Shown one piece after another: positions 19,398-27,867 of a DNA stretch of 64,000 nucleotides. The notes below the pieces were generated by a model. That model was not told the origin of the DNA and ran no database searches. It worked only from the letters and a program-made list of their open reading frames with translations. The first letter of the stretch is position 1; each line of letters starts with the position of its first letter. The position numbers were made by a program, and so were the translations under genes. Origin of the DNA: an uncultured Collinsella sp. (GTDB lineage: Bacteria; Actinomycetota; Coriobacteriia; Coriobacteriales; Coriobacteriaceae); the NCBI GenBank assembly GCA_958451615.1, contig CAUDQR010000002.1, positions 1 through 64,000 on the forward strand. Direction: 5' to 3'.

Positions 19398-20243
19398 GTG
19401 GCTGACAACATAGAGAGTCAGAAAGCGGTGGCTAAACCGGCCTCTCACGCTAAAAATGATTTTGAAAAGGACAAGTTCATTCTTAAGCAGCTTGTAACCA
19501 AAGATTTTAAAATCAAATATCGTCGCAGCGTTCTGGGTGTGGCATGGTCCGTCCTTAATCCGCTGTTGATGATGGTTGTTATGTCAATCGTGTTTTCGAC
19601 GATTTTTGGCCAGAGCCGCAATGGGTCAATTACGCCCGAAATGTATCCGTTGTATCTGATCGTCGGTAACATTACGTTCTCCGTCATGTCCGAATCGACG
19701 AACCAGGCGCTCATGTCCATCATTTGGGCGTCTTCTCTGCTCAAGAAGGTTAAGGTCCATCGCTGGGTGTTCCCGGTGCAGAAGGTGCTGTTTTCTCTTG
19801 TCAACTTCTCCTTCTCTTTGGTCGCCGTCGCCCTTGTTATGCTCTTTTTCCGTGTTGTCCCTACCTGGCATTTAATTCTGCTGCCTGTTTGTCTGCTCCT
19901 TCTTATGTGCTTCTGCATGGGCTTGGGCATGATGCTGTCGGCGCTGGCGGTCTTTTTCCGCGATGTTATGCACCTGTGGACCGTTGTCATTACTGCTTGG
20001 ATGTATCTGACGCCCATTTTCTGGACGACTGATTACATCAGCCAAATGGCACATTGGATCCAGGTGCTGGTGGTTGTGAATCCCATGTACAACTATCTCC
20101 AGTTTATGCGTGATATCTTCCTGTTTAACACCATGCCGTCTGCGCTTACGTTTGGCCTGTGCGTTGCTTGGGCCGTTTTCGCTCTTGCTATTGGCTATAC
20201 CGTGTTTCATAAGACCGAGCACAAGTTCATTCTTTACATCTAA
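19398..20243 (+). CDS. Wzm/TagG-type polysaccharide ABC exporter, permease
   Basis: 281 residues with six hydrophobic segments. The N-terminal FILKQLVTKDFKIKYRRSVLGVAWSVLNPLL is the amphipathic lead-in of ABC-2 polysaccharide permeases (Wzm, TagG, RfbD; Rv3783 in mycobacteria), and the segment after it matches the family's first helix. The protein forms the membrane channel that exports a finished lipid-linked polymer. GTG 19398 is chosen because AAGGAG lies seven bases upstream; the frame is open further upstream to 19329 without a ribosome site. The ATPase gene begins 12 bases after its stop. With glf and GlfT2-like genes, export of a galactofuran-type glycan is the likely job. Confidence 0.9.
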   Translation: MADNIESQKAVAKPASHAKNDFEKDKFILKQLVTKDFKIKYRRSVLGVAWSVLNPLLMMVVMSIVFSTIFGQSRNGSITPEMYPLYLIVGNITFSVMSESTNQALMSIIWASSLLKKVKVHRWVFPVQKVLFSLVNFSFSLVAVALVMLFFRVVPTWHLILLPVCLLLLMCFCMGLGMMLSALAVFFRDVMHLWTVVITAWMYLTPIFWTTDYISQMAHWIQVLVVVNPMYNYLQFMRDIFLFNTMPSALTFGLCVAWAVFALAIGYTVFHKTEHKFILYI

Positions 20244-20255
20244 GGAGTGCTGTTC

Positions 20256-21023
20256 ATGACTGAATCTGCTATTGATTACAGCAAGCAGCCCCTTGCTGTT
20301 GAGGTTAAAGACGTCACCATGATTTTTAACATGGCGTCTGAGTCGCTTACGAACCTTAAGGAATACTTTATTAAACTTGCTAAGCACGAGCTGTTCTTTG
20401 AGGAGTTCCGTGCACTTAAGCACATTTCGTTTGATGTGCATCGCGGCGAGGTTGTTGGCCTTGTTGGTACTAACGGTTCCGGCAAGTCTACGATGCTCAA
20501 GATTATCGCTGGCGTTTTGGAGCCCAGCGAAGGCGAGGTTAAGGTCCACGGTAATATCGCGCCGCTGATTGAGCTCGGTGCTGGCTTTGACCCGGAGCTT
20601 ACCGCGCGTGAGAATATCTATCTGAACGGTGCGCTGCTTGGCTATACCAAGGAGTTTATCGACGCTAGTTTTGACGAGATCATCGAGTTTGCTGAGCTCA
20701 AAGATTTTGTTGACATGCCCTTGAAGAACTTCTCTTCGGGTATGGTTGCGCGCATTGCCTTTGCCATCGCTACGATTACCGAGCCCGATATCCTAATCGT
20801 CGATGAGACGCTTTCTGTTGGCGATGTCTTTTTCCAGCAGAAGTGCGAGCGCCGTATTCAGCACTTTATCGAGAGCGGCGACGTCACGGTCTTGTTCGTT
20901 TCTCACTCCATGGAGCAGGTTGAACGCATTTGCCAGCGTGCTGTTTGGATCGAGAAAGGCGATCTACGCATGGATGGTCCTGTGGATGAGGTCTGCAAGG
21001 CGTACCACGACCAGTTCAAGTAG
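20256..21023 (+). CDS. Wzt/TagH-type polysaccharide ABC exporter, ATPase
   Basis: 255 residues. Walker A is GTNGSGKST (about residue 73), there is a Q-loop-like ELGAGFDPELTARENIYLNG typical of the polysaccharide exporter ATPases, the signature is FSSGMVARIAFA, Walker B ILIVDETLSVGD and the H-loop VSHS. It lacks the extra C-terminal carbohydrate-binding domain of E. coli O9a Wzt, so export is probably not coupled to recognition of a chain-terminating cap, as in the mycobacterial galactan exporter. ATG 20256 follows AAGGAG by eight bases. It is the second gene of the exporter operon and is followed closely by a tRNA gene. Confidence 0.92.
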   Translation: MTESAIDYSKQPLAVEVKDVTMIFNMASESLTNLKEYFIKLAKHELFFEEFRALKHISFDVHRGEVVGLVGTNGSGKSTMLKIIAGVLEPSEGEVKVHGNIAPLIELGAGFDPELTARENIYLNGALLGYTKEFIDASFDEIIEFAELKDFVDMPLKNFSSGMVARIAFAIATITEPDILIVDETLSVGDVFFQQKCERRIQHFIESGDVTVLFVSHSMEQVERICQRAVWIEKGDLRMDGPVDEVCKAYHDQFK

Positions 21024-21076
21024 GCTATAATTTATTAGCCGTGCGAACTTGCACTCGCTTGGATGCCCGGCTTTAT

Positions 21077-21153
21077 GCTCCATTAGCTCAGTTGGATAGA
21101 GCAGGGGACTTCTAATCCCAAGGTCGACGGTTCGAATCCGCCATGGAGCACCA
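21077..21153 (+). tRNA. tRNA-Arg (anticodon UCU)
   Basis: A 77-base cloverleaf including encoded CCA. Acceptor GCTCCAT pairs with ATGGAGC, the D stem is GCTC/GAGC, the anticodon loop CTTCTAA gives UCU, and the T loop is TTCGAAT. It reads AGA/AGG codons. A TATAAT-like stretch lies about 50 bases upstream and a terminator follows. Confidence 0.95.
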
Positions 21154-21164
21154 GAGAGTTTTTG

Positions 21165-21189
21165 AAGACCCGGTATAATGCCGGGTCTT
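21165..21189 (+). terminator. Intrinsic terminator after tRNA-Arg(UCU)
   Basis: AAGACCCGG and CCGGGTCTT form a 9-bp stem around a seven-base loop, followed by TTGCTTTTT. Confidence 0.85.
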
Positions 21190-21227
21190 TGCTTTTTGGG
21201 CATGTGGGCGTGCAGTGCTCCCTCAAC

Positions 21228-21264
21228 AATAAGCCCGGTGTTGCATCGCTGCACCGGGCTTATT
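21228..21264. terminator. Stem-loop downstream of glf
   Basis: A perfect 13-bp inverted repeat (AATAAGCCCGGTG and its complement) with an 11-base loop, 44 bases beyond the glf stop. T-rich arms make it a plausible terminator on either strand. Confidence 0.6.
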
Positions 21265-21307
21265 GCTTCTTGCGAATTTGGTTGTCGGTCTCGAGTCGTT
21301 GAGCTCC

Positions 21308-22432
21308 CTACGCCTCCGTGGGCTCCACGCCCAGCTCGTTGCGGACGAGCTCGAAGGCTGCGGCGATGGCCTTGTCCATGTCGTAGTACTTGTAACCGCC
21401 CAGCCGTCCGGCAAAGATCACGTCGCCCTCCTGCGCCGCCAACTCCTCGTACTGCTTGTAGAGGGCCTCGTTCTTGCCGTCGTTGATGGGGTAGTAGGGC
21501 TCGTCGCCGGGCTTCCAATCCGCCGGGTACTCGCGCGTGATGACGGTCTTGTCCTGCGTGCCGAACTCAAAGTGCTTGTGCTCGATGATGCGGGTGTAGG
21601 TGACCTCGCGCTCGGTGTAGTTGACCACGGCCACGCCCTGATGGTCGGTCTCGTCGAGCGTCTCGGTCTCGAAGCGCAGGCTGCGGTACTCCAGCGTGCC
21701 CAGCTTGAAGTCGTAGAACGCGTCGATGGGGCCGCAGTAGATCGTCTTGGCGGCGATATCGGGCTCGGCGGCGGCCAGCTCCTTGTACTCCACGCCGCAG
21801 CGCACCTCGACGCCCTCGAGCATGTTGGCGACCATCTTGGTGTAGCCGCCCATGGGGATGCCCTGGTAGCGGTCGTTGAAGTAGTTGTTGTCGTAGGTGA
21901 AGCGGCAGGGGAGGCGCCTGATGATGCTGGCGGGCAGGTCCTTGCAGTCGCGGCCCCACTGCTTCTCGGTGTAGCCCTTCACGAGCGTCTCGAAGATGTC
22001 GCGGCCGACGAGCGACAGCGCCTGCTCCTCGAGGTTGGCCGGCTCGCCGATGTTCTCGGCGGCCACCTGCTCGGCGATCTTGGCCTTGGCGTCCGCCGGC
22101 GTGACGACGCCCGGCCACATCTTGGCGAAGGTGTTCATGTTGAAGGGCATGTTGTACATGTTGCCGTGGAAGTTGGCTACCGGCGAGTTGACGTAGTTGT
22201 TGAACTCGGCGAAGCGGTTGACGTAGTCCCAGACGTCCTTCATGGAGGTGTGGAAGATGTGCGCGCCGTAGCGGTGCACCTGGATGCCCTCGACGTCCTC
22301 GGTGTAGATGTTGCCGGCAATGTGATCGCGGCGGTCGATGACCAGGACCGACTTGCCGGCGCGCCTGGCGGCATTGGCAAAGACGGCGCCCGAGAGGCCG
22401 GCACCGACGACGAGGTAATCGTACTGGGACAT
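21308..22432 (-). CDS. glf: UDP-galactopyranose mutase
   Basis: 374 residues. YLVVGAGLSGAVFANAA is the FAD-binding Rossmann motif, followed by DRRDHIAGNIY and RYGAHIFHTS, both characteristic of Glf, and conserved W-x-Y and Arg-containing stretches (GRDIFETLVKGYTEKQWG). The flavoenzyme converts UDP-galactopyranose to UDP-galactofuranose, the donor for the GlfT2-like enzymes at 13237 and 16434. It sits on the other side of a tRNA gene and on the opposite strand, apparently as its own transcription unit: AAAGGAG precedes the ATG. High GC content matches the chromosome backbone rather than the AT-rich glycan genes, suggesting a stable core function. Confidence 0.96.
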   Translation of the reverse strand: MSQYDYLVVGAGLSGAVFANAARRAGKSVLVIDRRDHIAGNIYTEDVEGIQVHRYGAHIFHTSMKDVWDYVNRFAEFNNYVNSPVANFHGNMYNMPFNMNTFAKMWPGVVTPADAKAKIAEQVAAENIGEPANLEEQALSLVGRDIFETLVKGYTEKQWGRDCKDLPASIIRRLPCRFTYDNNYFNDRYQGIPMGGYTKMVANMLEGVEVRCGVEYKELAAAEPDIAAKTIYCGPIDAFYDFKLGTLEYRSLRFETETLDETDHQGVAVVNYTEREVTYTRIIEHKHFEFGTQDKTVITREYPADWKPGDEPYYPINDGKNEALYKQYEELAAQEGDVIFAGRLGGYKYYDMDKAIAAAFELVRNELGVEPTEA

Positions 22433-22510
22433 GGATATGCTCCTTTGTATGTCAATTGGACAGTTACTTTAGTTTAGGGACAAACCTTTCTGACTCATTT
22501 CCCCCAGTGA

Positions 22511-22948
22511 TTAGTGTAGCAGATACCCTTTCAGCAGCTCCAACGCGTGAGCGTAGCCTTGCAAGCCCTCGCCAGTGATGGTGGCGAAGCAGGCTAGGCG
22601 TGCATAGCTCACTTGGCGGAAGTCCTCGCGGGTCTCGACGGCGCTGATGTGGACCTCGACGGCAGGGATGGCGACGGCCTTGAGGGCGTCGAGGATCGCG
22701 ACGCTCGTGTGCGTGTAGGCCGCCGGGTTGATGACGATGCCGTCGACCTTGCCGTAGGCTTCCTGGATCTTGTCGACGATGCTGCCCTCGTGGTTAGACT
22801 GGAAGACCTCGATCTCGTCGAAGCCCTGTGCGGCACCTGCCTCCTGGCAGATCTGCACTAAGCGGTCGTAGTTGTCGCTGCCATAGATGCCCGGCTCGCG
22901 AATGCCGAGCATGTTGAGGTTGGGGCCATTGATGACGAGTGCTTTCAT
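22511..22948 (-). CDS. aroQ: Type II 3-dehydroquinate dehydratase
   Basis: 145 residues. VINGPNLNMLGIREPGIYG is the N-terminal signature with the catalytic Tyr; FQSNHEGSIVDKIQ and INPAAYTHTSVAI with the conserved His region follow, then EVHISAVETREDFR. It removes water from 3-dehydroquinate in the shikimate pathway and forms a dodecamer in this family. ATG 22948 has AAAGGAAG upstream and starts at the family position; the longer open frame upstream is unconserved. It is the last gene of the aro run, separated from the aroE-aroK fusion by a strong hairpin, so it may be expressed by read-through or separately. Confidence 0.95.
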   Translation of the reverse strand: MKALVINGPNLNMLGIREPGIYGSDNYDRLVQICQEAGAAQGFDEIEVFQSNHEGSIVDKIQEAYGKVDGIVINPAAYTHTSVAILDALKAVAIPAVEVHISAVETREDFRQVSYARLACFATITGEGLQGYAHALELLKGYLLH

Positions 22949-22969
22949 GGATGCTTCCTTTGCGATTGG

Positions 22970-23010
22970 AAAACCACCACAAAGGCGCCTGTCCCCTTTG
23001 TGGTGGTTTT
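22970..23010 (-). terminator. Hairpin between aroE-aroK and aroQ, with REP-like loop
   Basis: A perfect 15-bp inverted repeat (AAAACCACCACAAAG with its complement) and an 11-base loop, ending in TTTT on the minus strand. The loop plus one flank carries GCGCCTGTCCCCTTTG, close to the motif at 19281. It may terminate or attenuate transcription into aroQ. Confidence 0.75.
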
Positions 23011-23012
23011 GG

Positions 23013-24263
23013 TTAGAGAGCGGGTGGGAGGGTGTCGAGGAGGGCTTGGGCGGTGTTGGCGGCGCAGTCGCGTGAGTTGATGATGTAGTCGGCCCAGGCG
23101 CGGTAGCGCGGCATGCGCTGTTCGGCCAGCTTGTCAATACCGTCGCGGGCGGTGATGGGGCGACCCTTGTGGGCGAGTTCGTCGAGCTTGCGGTTGAGCA
23201 TCACAATCTGGCTGTTCTGGTGCAGCAGCGGGTAGTTCTCGTCGCGCGTGACCACGCCGCCGCCGGTGGAGAGCACCAGGCCGCTGCGCTTGGAGATGTC
23301 GGCCAGTGCCGCCGTCTCCTGCTCGCGGAAGGCCGGCTCGCCGCGCTCGACGATATAGTCGGCACAGGGCATGCCCAGGCGTTCCTCGAGGGCGCGGTCC
23401 AGGTCGATATGCTCGCGTCCCGTGAGCAGGGCAATCTGCTTACCCACGCGGGTCTTGCCCGAGCCCGGCATGCCGATCAGCGCGATGTTCTGTTCGCGGC
23501 GTGACAAGCGCTCCGTTACGTCCAGGATGCGCTCACGCGGGGTGACCTGGCCGGTATAGCGCTCGACGGCCTGTGCCGCTTGGGCCACGAGCATCAGCAG
23601 GCCGCCGATGCAGAGGATGCCGCGGCGCTCGGCCTCGAGCATGAGTCCCGTGCGTGCAGGGTTGTAGACAATGTCGATAACGCCTTCGAGCGCATCGAGC
23701 CCTTCGAGCGTGCAGGGGGCGTCGGGGCAGTGGGGGAACATACCGGCGGGCGTGCAGTTGACGAGCAGGGCGGCGTCGGACTGCTGTGCGATGTTGTCGT
23801 AGTTGACCTCGCTCGTGCGTCCCACGGGCACCACGAGCGCGCCCAGGTCGCCCAGCACCATACTTGCCGTGGTGCCGGCGCCTCCGGTGGCTCCGAGCAC
23901 GAGGACCTTTTTGCCGGCAATCTCCACGCCCAGCTCCTCGACCAGGCACTGGAAACCGAAGTAGTCGGTGTTGTCGCCGCGCAGACGGCCGTCGGGCAGA
24001 CGCGTGATTGTGTTGACGTTGCCCATACGTTCGGCGAGCGGGCTCAGCTCGTCCAAGTAGTCCATGACGGCGCGCTTGTAGGGAATGGTCACGTTGGTGC
24101 CCTCCCACTCATCGCCTGTCATAAAGGCCGCGAGGTCTTCGGGCTCGCGCTCAAAACGCACGTACTCAAGCCCCGCGAGCTCCTTGTAGATGGTTGGGGT
24201 GTAGCTGTGGCCCAGCACGCGGCCCAGCACGCCGTAGGGGCGGGTTGTGGCGACGTCAGTCAT
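23013..24263 (-). CDS. Shikimate dehydrogenase-shikimate kinase fusion (AroE-AroK)
   Basis: 416 residues with two enzymes in one chain. Residues 1 to about 250 are AroE: GHSYTP (S20, T22 where most AroE have two Ser), NVTIPYK with catalytic K63, GDNTD with D100, and the NADP motif GATGGAG at 124-130. Residues 256-416 are AroK: Walker A GMPGSGKT (264-271), the shikimate-binding D-x-D (IDLDR) and STGGGVV. Together they reduce 3-dehydroshikimate and phosphorylate shikimate, consecutive steps in this pathway. No stop or frameshift separates the parts. The start directly abuts the pheA stop. A Ser-to-Thr change in the shikimate site is conservative. Confidence 0.93.
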   Translation of the reverse strand: MTDVATTRPYGVLGRVLGHSYTPTIYKELAGLEYVRFEREPEDLAAFMTGDEWEGTNVTIPYKRAVMDYLDELSPLAERMGNVNTITRLPDGRLRGDNTDYFGFQCLVEELGVEIAGKKVLVLGATGGAGTTASMVLGDLGALVVPVGRTSEVNYDNIAQQSDAALLVNCTPAGMFPHCPDAPCTLEGLDALEGVIDIVYNPARTGLMLEAERRGILCIGGLLMLVAQAAQAVERYTGQVTPRERILDVTERLSRREQNIALIGMPGSGKTRVGKQIALLTGREHIDLDRALEERLGMPCADYIVERGEPAFREQETAALADISKRSGLVLSTGGGVVTRDENYPLLHQNSQIVMLNRKLDELAHKGRPITARDGIDKLAEQRMPRYRAWADYIINSRDCAANTAQALLDTLPPAL

Positions 24264-25409
24264 CTAGAGCACCTCCGTGTAGCTGCCAAAGTAGGTGAAG
24301 CTCTCGCACACGTCGTCAATCGAGTCGAGCAGGTCGTCGAGGGCTTTGCTGCCAAAGGGACAGTCCAGATCGAAGTAGAACATAAACTCAAAGTCGCGCC
24401 CGGGGATGGGGCGGCTCTCGAGCTTGATAAGGTTGATGTTGAGCGCATAGAAGCGCTCGAGCACGCGATAGAGGGCGCCCGGTTCGTTGGCCGTGGTGAT
24501 CATGAGCGAGGTACGGTTGGCGCCGGGGTAGACGCGCGGCTCGCGGCTGATGACGACGAAGCGCGTGTAGTTGTTGTCCGAGTCCTGAATGTTGGGCTCC
24601 AGCACCTCCAGACCGTAGAGCGCCGCGCAACTGCGCGAGGCGATGGCGGCGACGTCGGTGCGCTCGGAGTTGGCGACCATTTCGGCCGACATGGCCGTGT
24701 TGAGATACTTGGTGGCATGCAAGCCGTGCGCCTCTATAAAGCCGGCGCATTGCGCGATGGCCTGACCGTGGCTATAGACCTCACGAACATCCTGCAGCTT
24801 GGTGCCGGGCTTGACGAGCAGGTTGTGGTCGATCTTGAGGCGCAGCGAGCGCACAATGTGGAAGTCGAACTGCGCGAGCAGGTCGTAGACCGCGTTGACC
24901 GAGCCCGCGGTAGAGTTTTCGATGGGCAGTACGCCAAACTCGCAGAAGCCGTCGCGCACCGCGCGCATGACACCTTCGAAGGACTCAAAGAACGCGATGT
25001 CGGGCACGTCGAAGAGCTTGCACGCGGCGATCTGGCTGTAGGCGCCCTCAACGCCCTGGCAGGCGACGCTGGCAGTCTGGGGGAAGGGCGTGTCGAAGGC
25101 CTCGGCAGTGGCGTGGGCCTTTTGCGAGACCGTGGTGCCCTTGAGCTCGTTGATATAGCGCTGCTGCTCGGCCTTGCTCATGCTCATGAGGAGGCGGAAC
25201 AGCGTGATGGTTTGCGCCTCGTAGCGCTCGGGCGCGCGACCGGCAAGGTTGTTGAGCTTGGAGCGCTCGCGGGCGGGGTCGAAGACGGCCTTGCCCATCT
25301 CGATTTTTGTCTTGGCGACCTCGGTGGCAATGTCCATGCGTTCGACAAAACTGTTGAGGAGCGTGGTATCGATGCCATCGATGGTCTGGCGAATGTCGGC
25401 AAGGTCCAT
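24264..25409 (-). CDS. pheA: Bifunctional chorismate mutase/prephenate dehydratase (P-protein)
   Basis: 381 residues. Residues 1-90 are an AroQ-type chorismate mutase helix bundle (IRQTIDGIDTTLLNSFVERM, VAKTKIEMGKAVFDPARE). Residues about 112-285 are prephenate dehydratase with GVEGAYSQIA, VLPIENSTAGSV and the catalytic NYTRFVVI stretch. A C-terminal ACT domain (about 297-375, MITTANEPGALYRVLERF, KLESRPIPGRDFEFMFYFD) should bind phenylalanine for feedback control. It converts chorismate to prephenate and then phenylpyruvate. The E-S-R-P motif of phenylalanine-regulated ACT domains is intact. It lies between aroC and the aroE-aroK fusion. Confidence 0.95.
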   Translation of the reverse strand: MDLADIRQTIDGIDTTLLNSFVERMDIATEVAKTKIEMGKAVFDPARERSKLNNLAGRAPERYEAQTITLFRLLMSMSKAEQQRYINELKGTTVSQKAHATAEAFDTPFPQTASVACQGVEGAYSQIAACKLFDVPDIAFFESFEGVMRAVRDGFCEFGVLPIENSTAGSVNAVYDLLAQFDFHIVRSLRLKIDHNLLVKPGTKLQDVREVYSHGQAIAQCAGFIEAHGLHATKYLNTAMSAEMVANSERTDVAAIASRSCAALYGLEVLEPNIQDSDNNYTRFVVISREPRVYPGANRTSLMITTANEPGALYRVLERFYALNINLIKLESRPIPGRDFEFMFYFDLDCPFGSKALDDLLDSIDDVCESFTYFGSYTEVL

Positions 25410-25448
25410 AGGGACCCCTTTCCTGAATGGTTGCCCGGGGTGGGTGGA

Positions 25449-26546
25449 TTAAAGTTGGGCGGCGTCCTCGAGGAGGGCGTCCCAGATAGCCAGCGCTGCG
25501 GCTGCTTCGGCTACGGGGACGGCGCGCGGGACGATGCAGGGATCGTGGCGGCCGTGGACCGAGAGCTCGGCATTTTCCATAGCGTCCATGTCCACCGTCT
25601 GCTGCTCGCGGCCAATGGAGGGCGTGGGCTTTACAGCCATGCGCCACATGACGGGCGCACCGGTCGAAATGCCGCCCAGGATGCCGCCGGCATTATTGGA
25701 CTCGACCTCGATCTTGCCGGTCTCGGCGTCGATGCGATACGGATCGTTGTTCTCGCTGCCGCGCATGGCGGCGACGGCAAAGCCCATGCCAAACTCCACG
25801 CCCTTCACGGCGGGAATGCCAAACGCGATTTGCGCGATGCGGTTCTCGATGCCGTCGAACATGGGGTCGCCGATGCCCGCGGGCAGGCCGTAGATGCCGC
25901 ACTCCACAATGCCGCCGATGCTGTCGAGCTCGTCGCGCGCGGCCAGAATTTCCTCGCGCATGCGACCGGCAGCGGCGGCGTCGATGCAGGGCAGGTCGTT
26001 CGAAAGGATCGCCTTGCGGTCGGCCTCGCGATAGACCATATCGTCCATGGGCAGATCGGAGATGCCACCGATCTGCGCCACGTGCGCCATCACGTTAATG
26101 CCGCGGGCCTCGAGCGCCTGCAGCGCGATGCCGCCCGCGATGCATAGGGGCGCCGTCAGGCGGCCGGAGAAGTGTCCGCCGCCGGCGACGTCGTGCATGT
26201 TGTGGTACTTCACGCGTGCCGGGAAATCCGCATGGCCCGGGCGGGGCTTGCGGCGCAGCTCGGAGTAGTCCTTGGAGCGCGTGTTGGTGTTCTCGATGAT
26301 CGCAGCTATAGGCGCGCCGGTGGTGTGCCCATCGACCACGCCGGCAATGATATGCGCGGCGTCGGCCTCGCGGCGCTTGGTCGCCGTCTCGTCACGGCCG
26401 GGGGCGCGACGGTCCAAAAAGGCCTGCAGCTGCTCCAGGTCAACGGCGATACCTGCCGGAACGCCATCGAGCGAGCAGCCGATGGCGGGGGAGTGCGACT
26501 GGCCGAAGATGCTTACGTGCAAGACGTTGCCAAAGGTCGAGGACAT
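25449..26546 (-). CDS. aroC: Chorismate synthase
   Basis: 365 residues. The N-terminus FGNVLHVSIFGQSHSPAIGC and later GRDETATKRREADAAHIIAGV, a run with RPGHADFPA, GGHFSGRLTAP and MRGSENNDPYRI are the ordered AroC signatures, including the FMN and EPSP-binding residues. The enzyme eliminates phosphate from EPSP to give chorismate and needs reduced FMN. ATG 26546 matches the family start; it lies one base beyond the aroA stop on the minus strand, implying coupled translation. A gap of about 39 bases separates it from pheA. Confidence 0.96.
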   Translation of the reverse strand: MSSTFGNVLHVSIFGQSHSPAIGCSLDGVPAGIAVDLEQLQAFLDRRAPGRDETATKRREADAAHIIAGVVDGHTTGAPIAAIIENTNTRSKDYSELRRKPRPGHADFPARVKYHNMHDVAGGGHFSGRLTAPLCIAGGIALQALEARGINVMAHVAQIGGISDLPMDDMVYREADRKAILSNDLPCIDAAAAGRMREEILAARDELDSIGGIVECGIYGLPAGIGDPMFDGIENRIAQIAFGIPAVKGVEFGMGFAVAAMRGSENNDPYRIDAETGKIEVESNNAGGILGGISTGAPVMWRMAVKPTPSIGREQQTVDMDAMENAELSVHGRHDPCIVPRAVPVAEAAAALAIWDALLEDAAQL

Positions 26547-26547
26547 G

Positions 26548-27867
26548 CTACTCCTCCTCGAGCATGACCTTGCCGCCCAGCAGGCGGTAGTGGTCGAAGA
26601 AATCGGGATAGGACTTGTTGACGGCCTCGGCACCGTGGATCACGACCTCTCCGGTGGCGCGGCTTGCGGCGATGGCGGCCATCATAGCGATGCGGTGGTC
26701 ATTGTGCGAATCGACTTCGCCGCCGGTAAAGGCATCGACACCCTTGATGATGAGGTCGTCACCGGCGATGCGCACCTGCGCGCCCAGCGCGGTGAGCTCG
26801 CGGGTGGTGGTGACCAGGCGGTCAGATTCCTTGATGCGCAGGCGCGCGCAATCACGGATGAACGTGTGGCCCTGAGCCAGTGATGCCACGGCCGAGATGA
26901 CGGGCACCAGGTCCGGAATGTCGTGGGCGCTCATCTCAAAGCCGGCGAGCTTGTCGGACTGGACGGTGGCGGCGTTCGTGGAGCGCACGATGCGGGCGCC
27001 AAAGCGCGAAAGCGCGGCGAGCACGTTGCGGTCGCCCTGTGCGGAGCTCAGCGACACGCCCTCGACGGTGATTGGTTCGGTGCCGATGGCGCCGGCGCAC
27101 AGCCAAAAGGCGGCGTTGGACCAGTCGCCCTCGACGGCTACGCTGCCGGGCGTGCGGTACGAGCCGCTGTTCACGCGGAAGTTCGTGACCTCGGGCTGGG
27201 CGTCCTTGGCCGGAATACGCTCGACGTTGACCTCGACGCCGAAGGCCTTCATGGCCTGGATCGTTAGGTTGATGTAGGGGCGGCTTTCGATGAGGCCGGT
27301 CACCTGCACGCAGGAGGGCTGGGCCAGCAGCGGGGCCGCCAGCAGCAGGCCGGAGATATACTGCGAGCTCACGTTGCCCGGAAGCACAAAGGTGCCCGGG
27401 CGCATGCGGCCGCTTGTCTTGAGCGGAAAACCGCCCAGGCCCTGCAGGTCGCAACCGGCGGCGATGATCTCGTCCGAGAGCGGGGAGAGCGGGCGGGCGC
27501 CCAGGCGGCCCTGGCCCACGAAGGTTGCTTCCGCGCCCAGCGCGCAGGCGACAGGCAGCATAAAGCGCAGTGTGGAGCCGCTCTCACCGCAGTCGAGCGT
27601 GCCGCCGGCAAGGGCCTTGAGCAGGCCGAATTCAACGCTCTTCATGGTGGGGTGGACTTGGAAGCCATCCTCGACGGTCTCGATACGGGCGCCGAGTGCC
27701 GTAAGGCAGCGAACCGTGGCCTCGATATCGGCGCAGGTCGTGTTGCAGGTAACGTGCGTCTCGCCGTTGGCAAGCGCAGCGCAGATGATGAGGCGATGCG
27801 CCATCGATTTGGACGCGATGGCGGGAACGGTGCCCTTGAGCGGGGAGGGGGTGATGCGGGCTAGCAT
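26548..27867 (-). CDS. aroA: 3-phosphoshikimate 1-carboxyvinyltransferase (EPSP synthase)
   Basis: 439 residues. SPLKGTVPAIASKSMAHRLIICAAL holds the N-terminal substrate-binding K-S, LDCGESGSTLRFMLPVA is the central loop, QYISGLLLAAPLL and RIKESDRLV with the conserved K-E-S-D-R, and SHNDHRIAMM close to the C-terminus complete the family pattern. It joins shikimate-3-phosphate to PEP. The glyphosate-site loop reads CGESGST; the usual NAGTA-type string is replaced, which is the class II-like variant also found in Gram-positive bacteria. The start overlaps the end of aroB by seven bases. Confidence 0.95.
   Translation of the reverse strand: MLARITPSPLKGTVPAIASKSMAHRLIICAALANGETHVTCNTTCADIEATVRCLTALGARIETVEDGFQVHPTMKSVEFGLLKALAGGTLDCGESGSTLRFMLPVACALGAEATFVGQGRLGARPLSPLSDEIIAAGCDLQGLGGFPLKTSGRMRPGTFVLPGNVSSQYISGLLLAAPLLAQPSCVQVTGLIESRPYINLTIQAMKAFGVEVNVERIPAKDAQPEVTNFRVNSGSYRTPGSVAVEGDWSNAAFWLCAGAIGTEPITVEGVSLSSAQGDRNVLAALSRFGARIVRSTNAATVQSDKLAGFEMSAHDIPDLVPVISAVASLAQGHTFIRDCARLRIKESDRLVTTTRELTALGAQVRIAGDDLIIKGVDAFTGGEVDSHNDHRIAMMAAIAASRATGEVVIHGAEAVNKSYPDFFDHYRLLGGKVMLEEE

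Noticed and set aside
21077..21153. tRNA-Arg(UCU) as the attachment site of a genomic island
   Set aside because: The glycan region ends beside it, but no integrase and no second copy of the tRNA 3' end as a direct repeat was seen.
23580..26147. A frame of about 855 codons on the plus strand
   Set aside because: Antisense to the aroE-aroK, pheA and aroC genes, with low-complexity Ala/Gly/Val/His composition and no recognisable motif.
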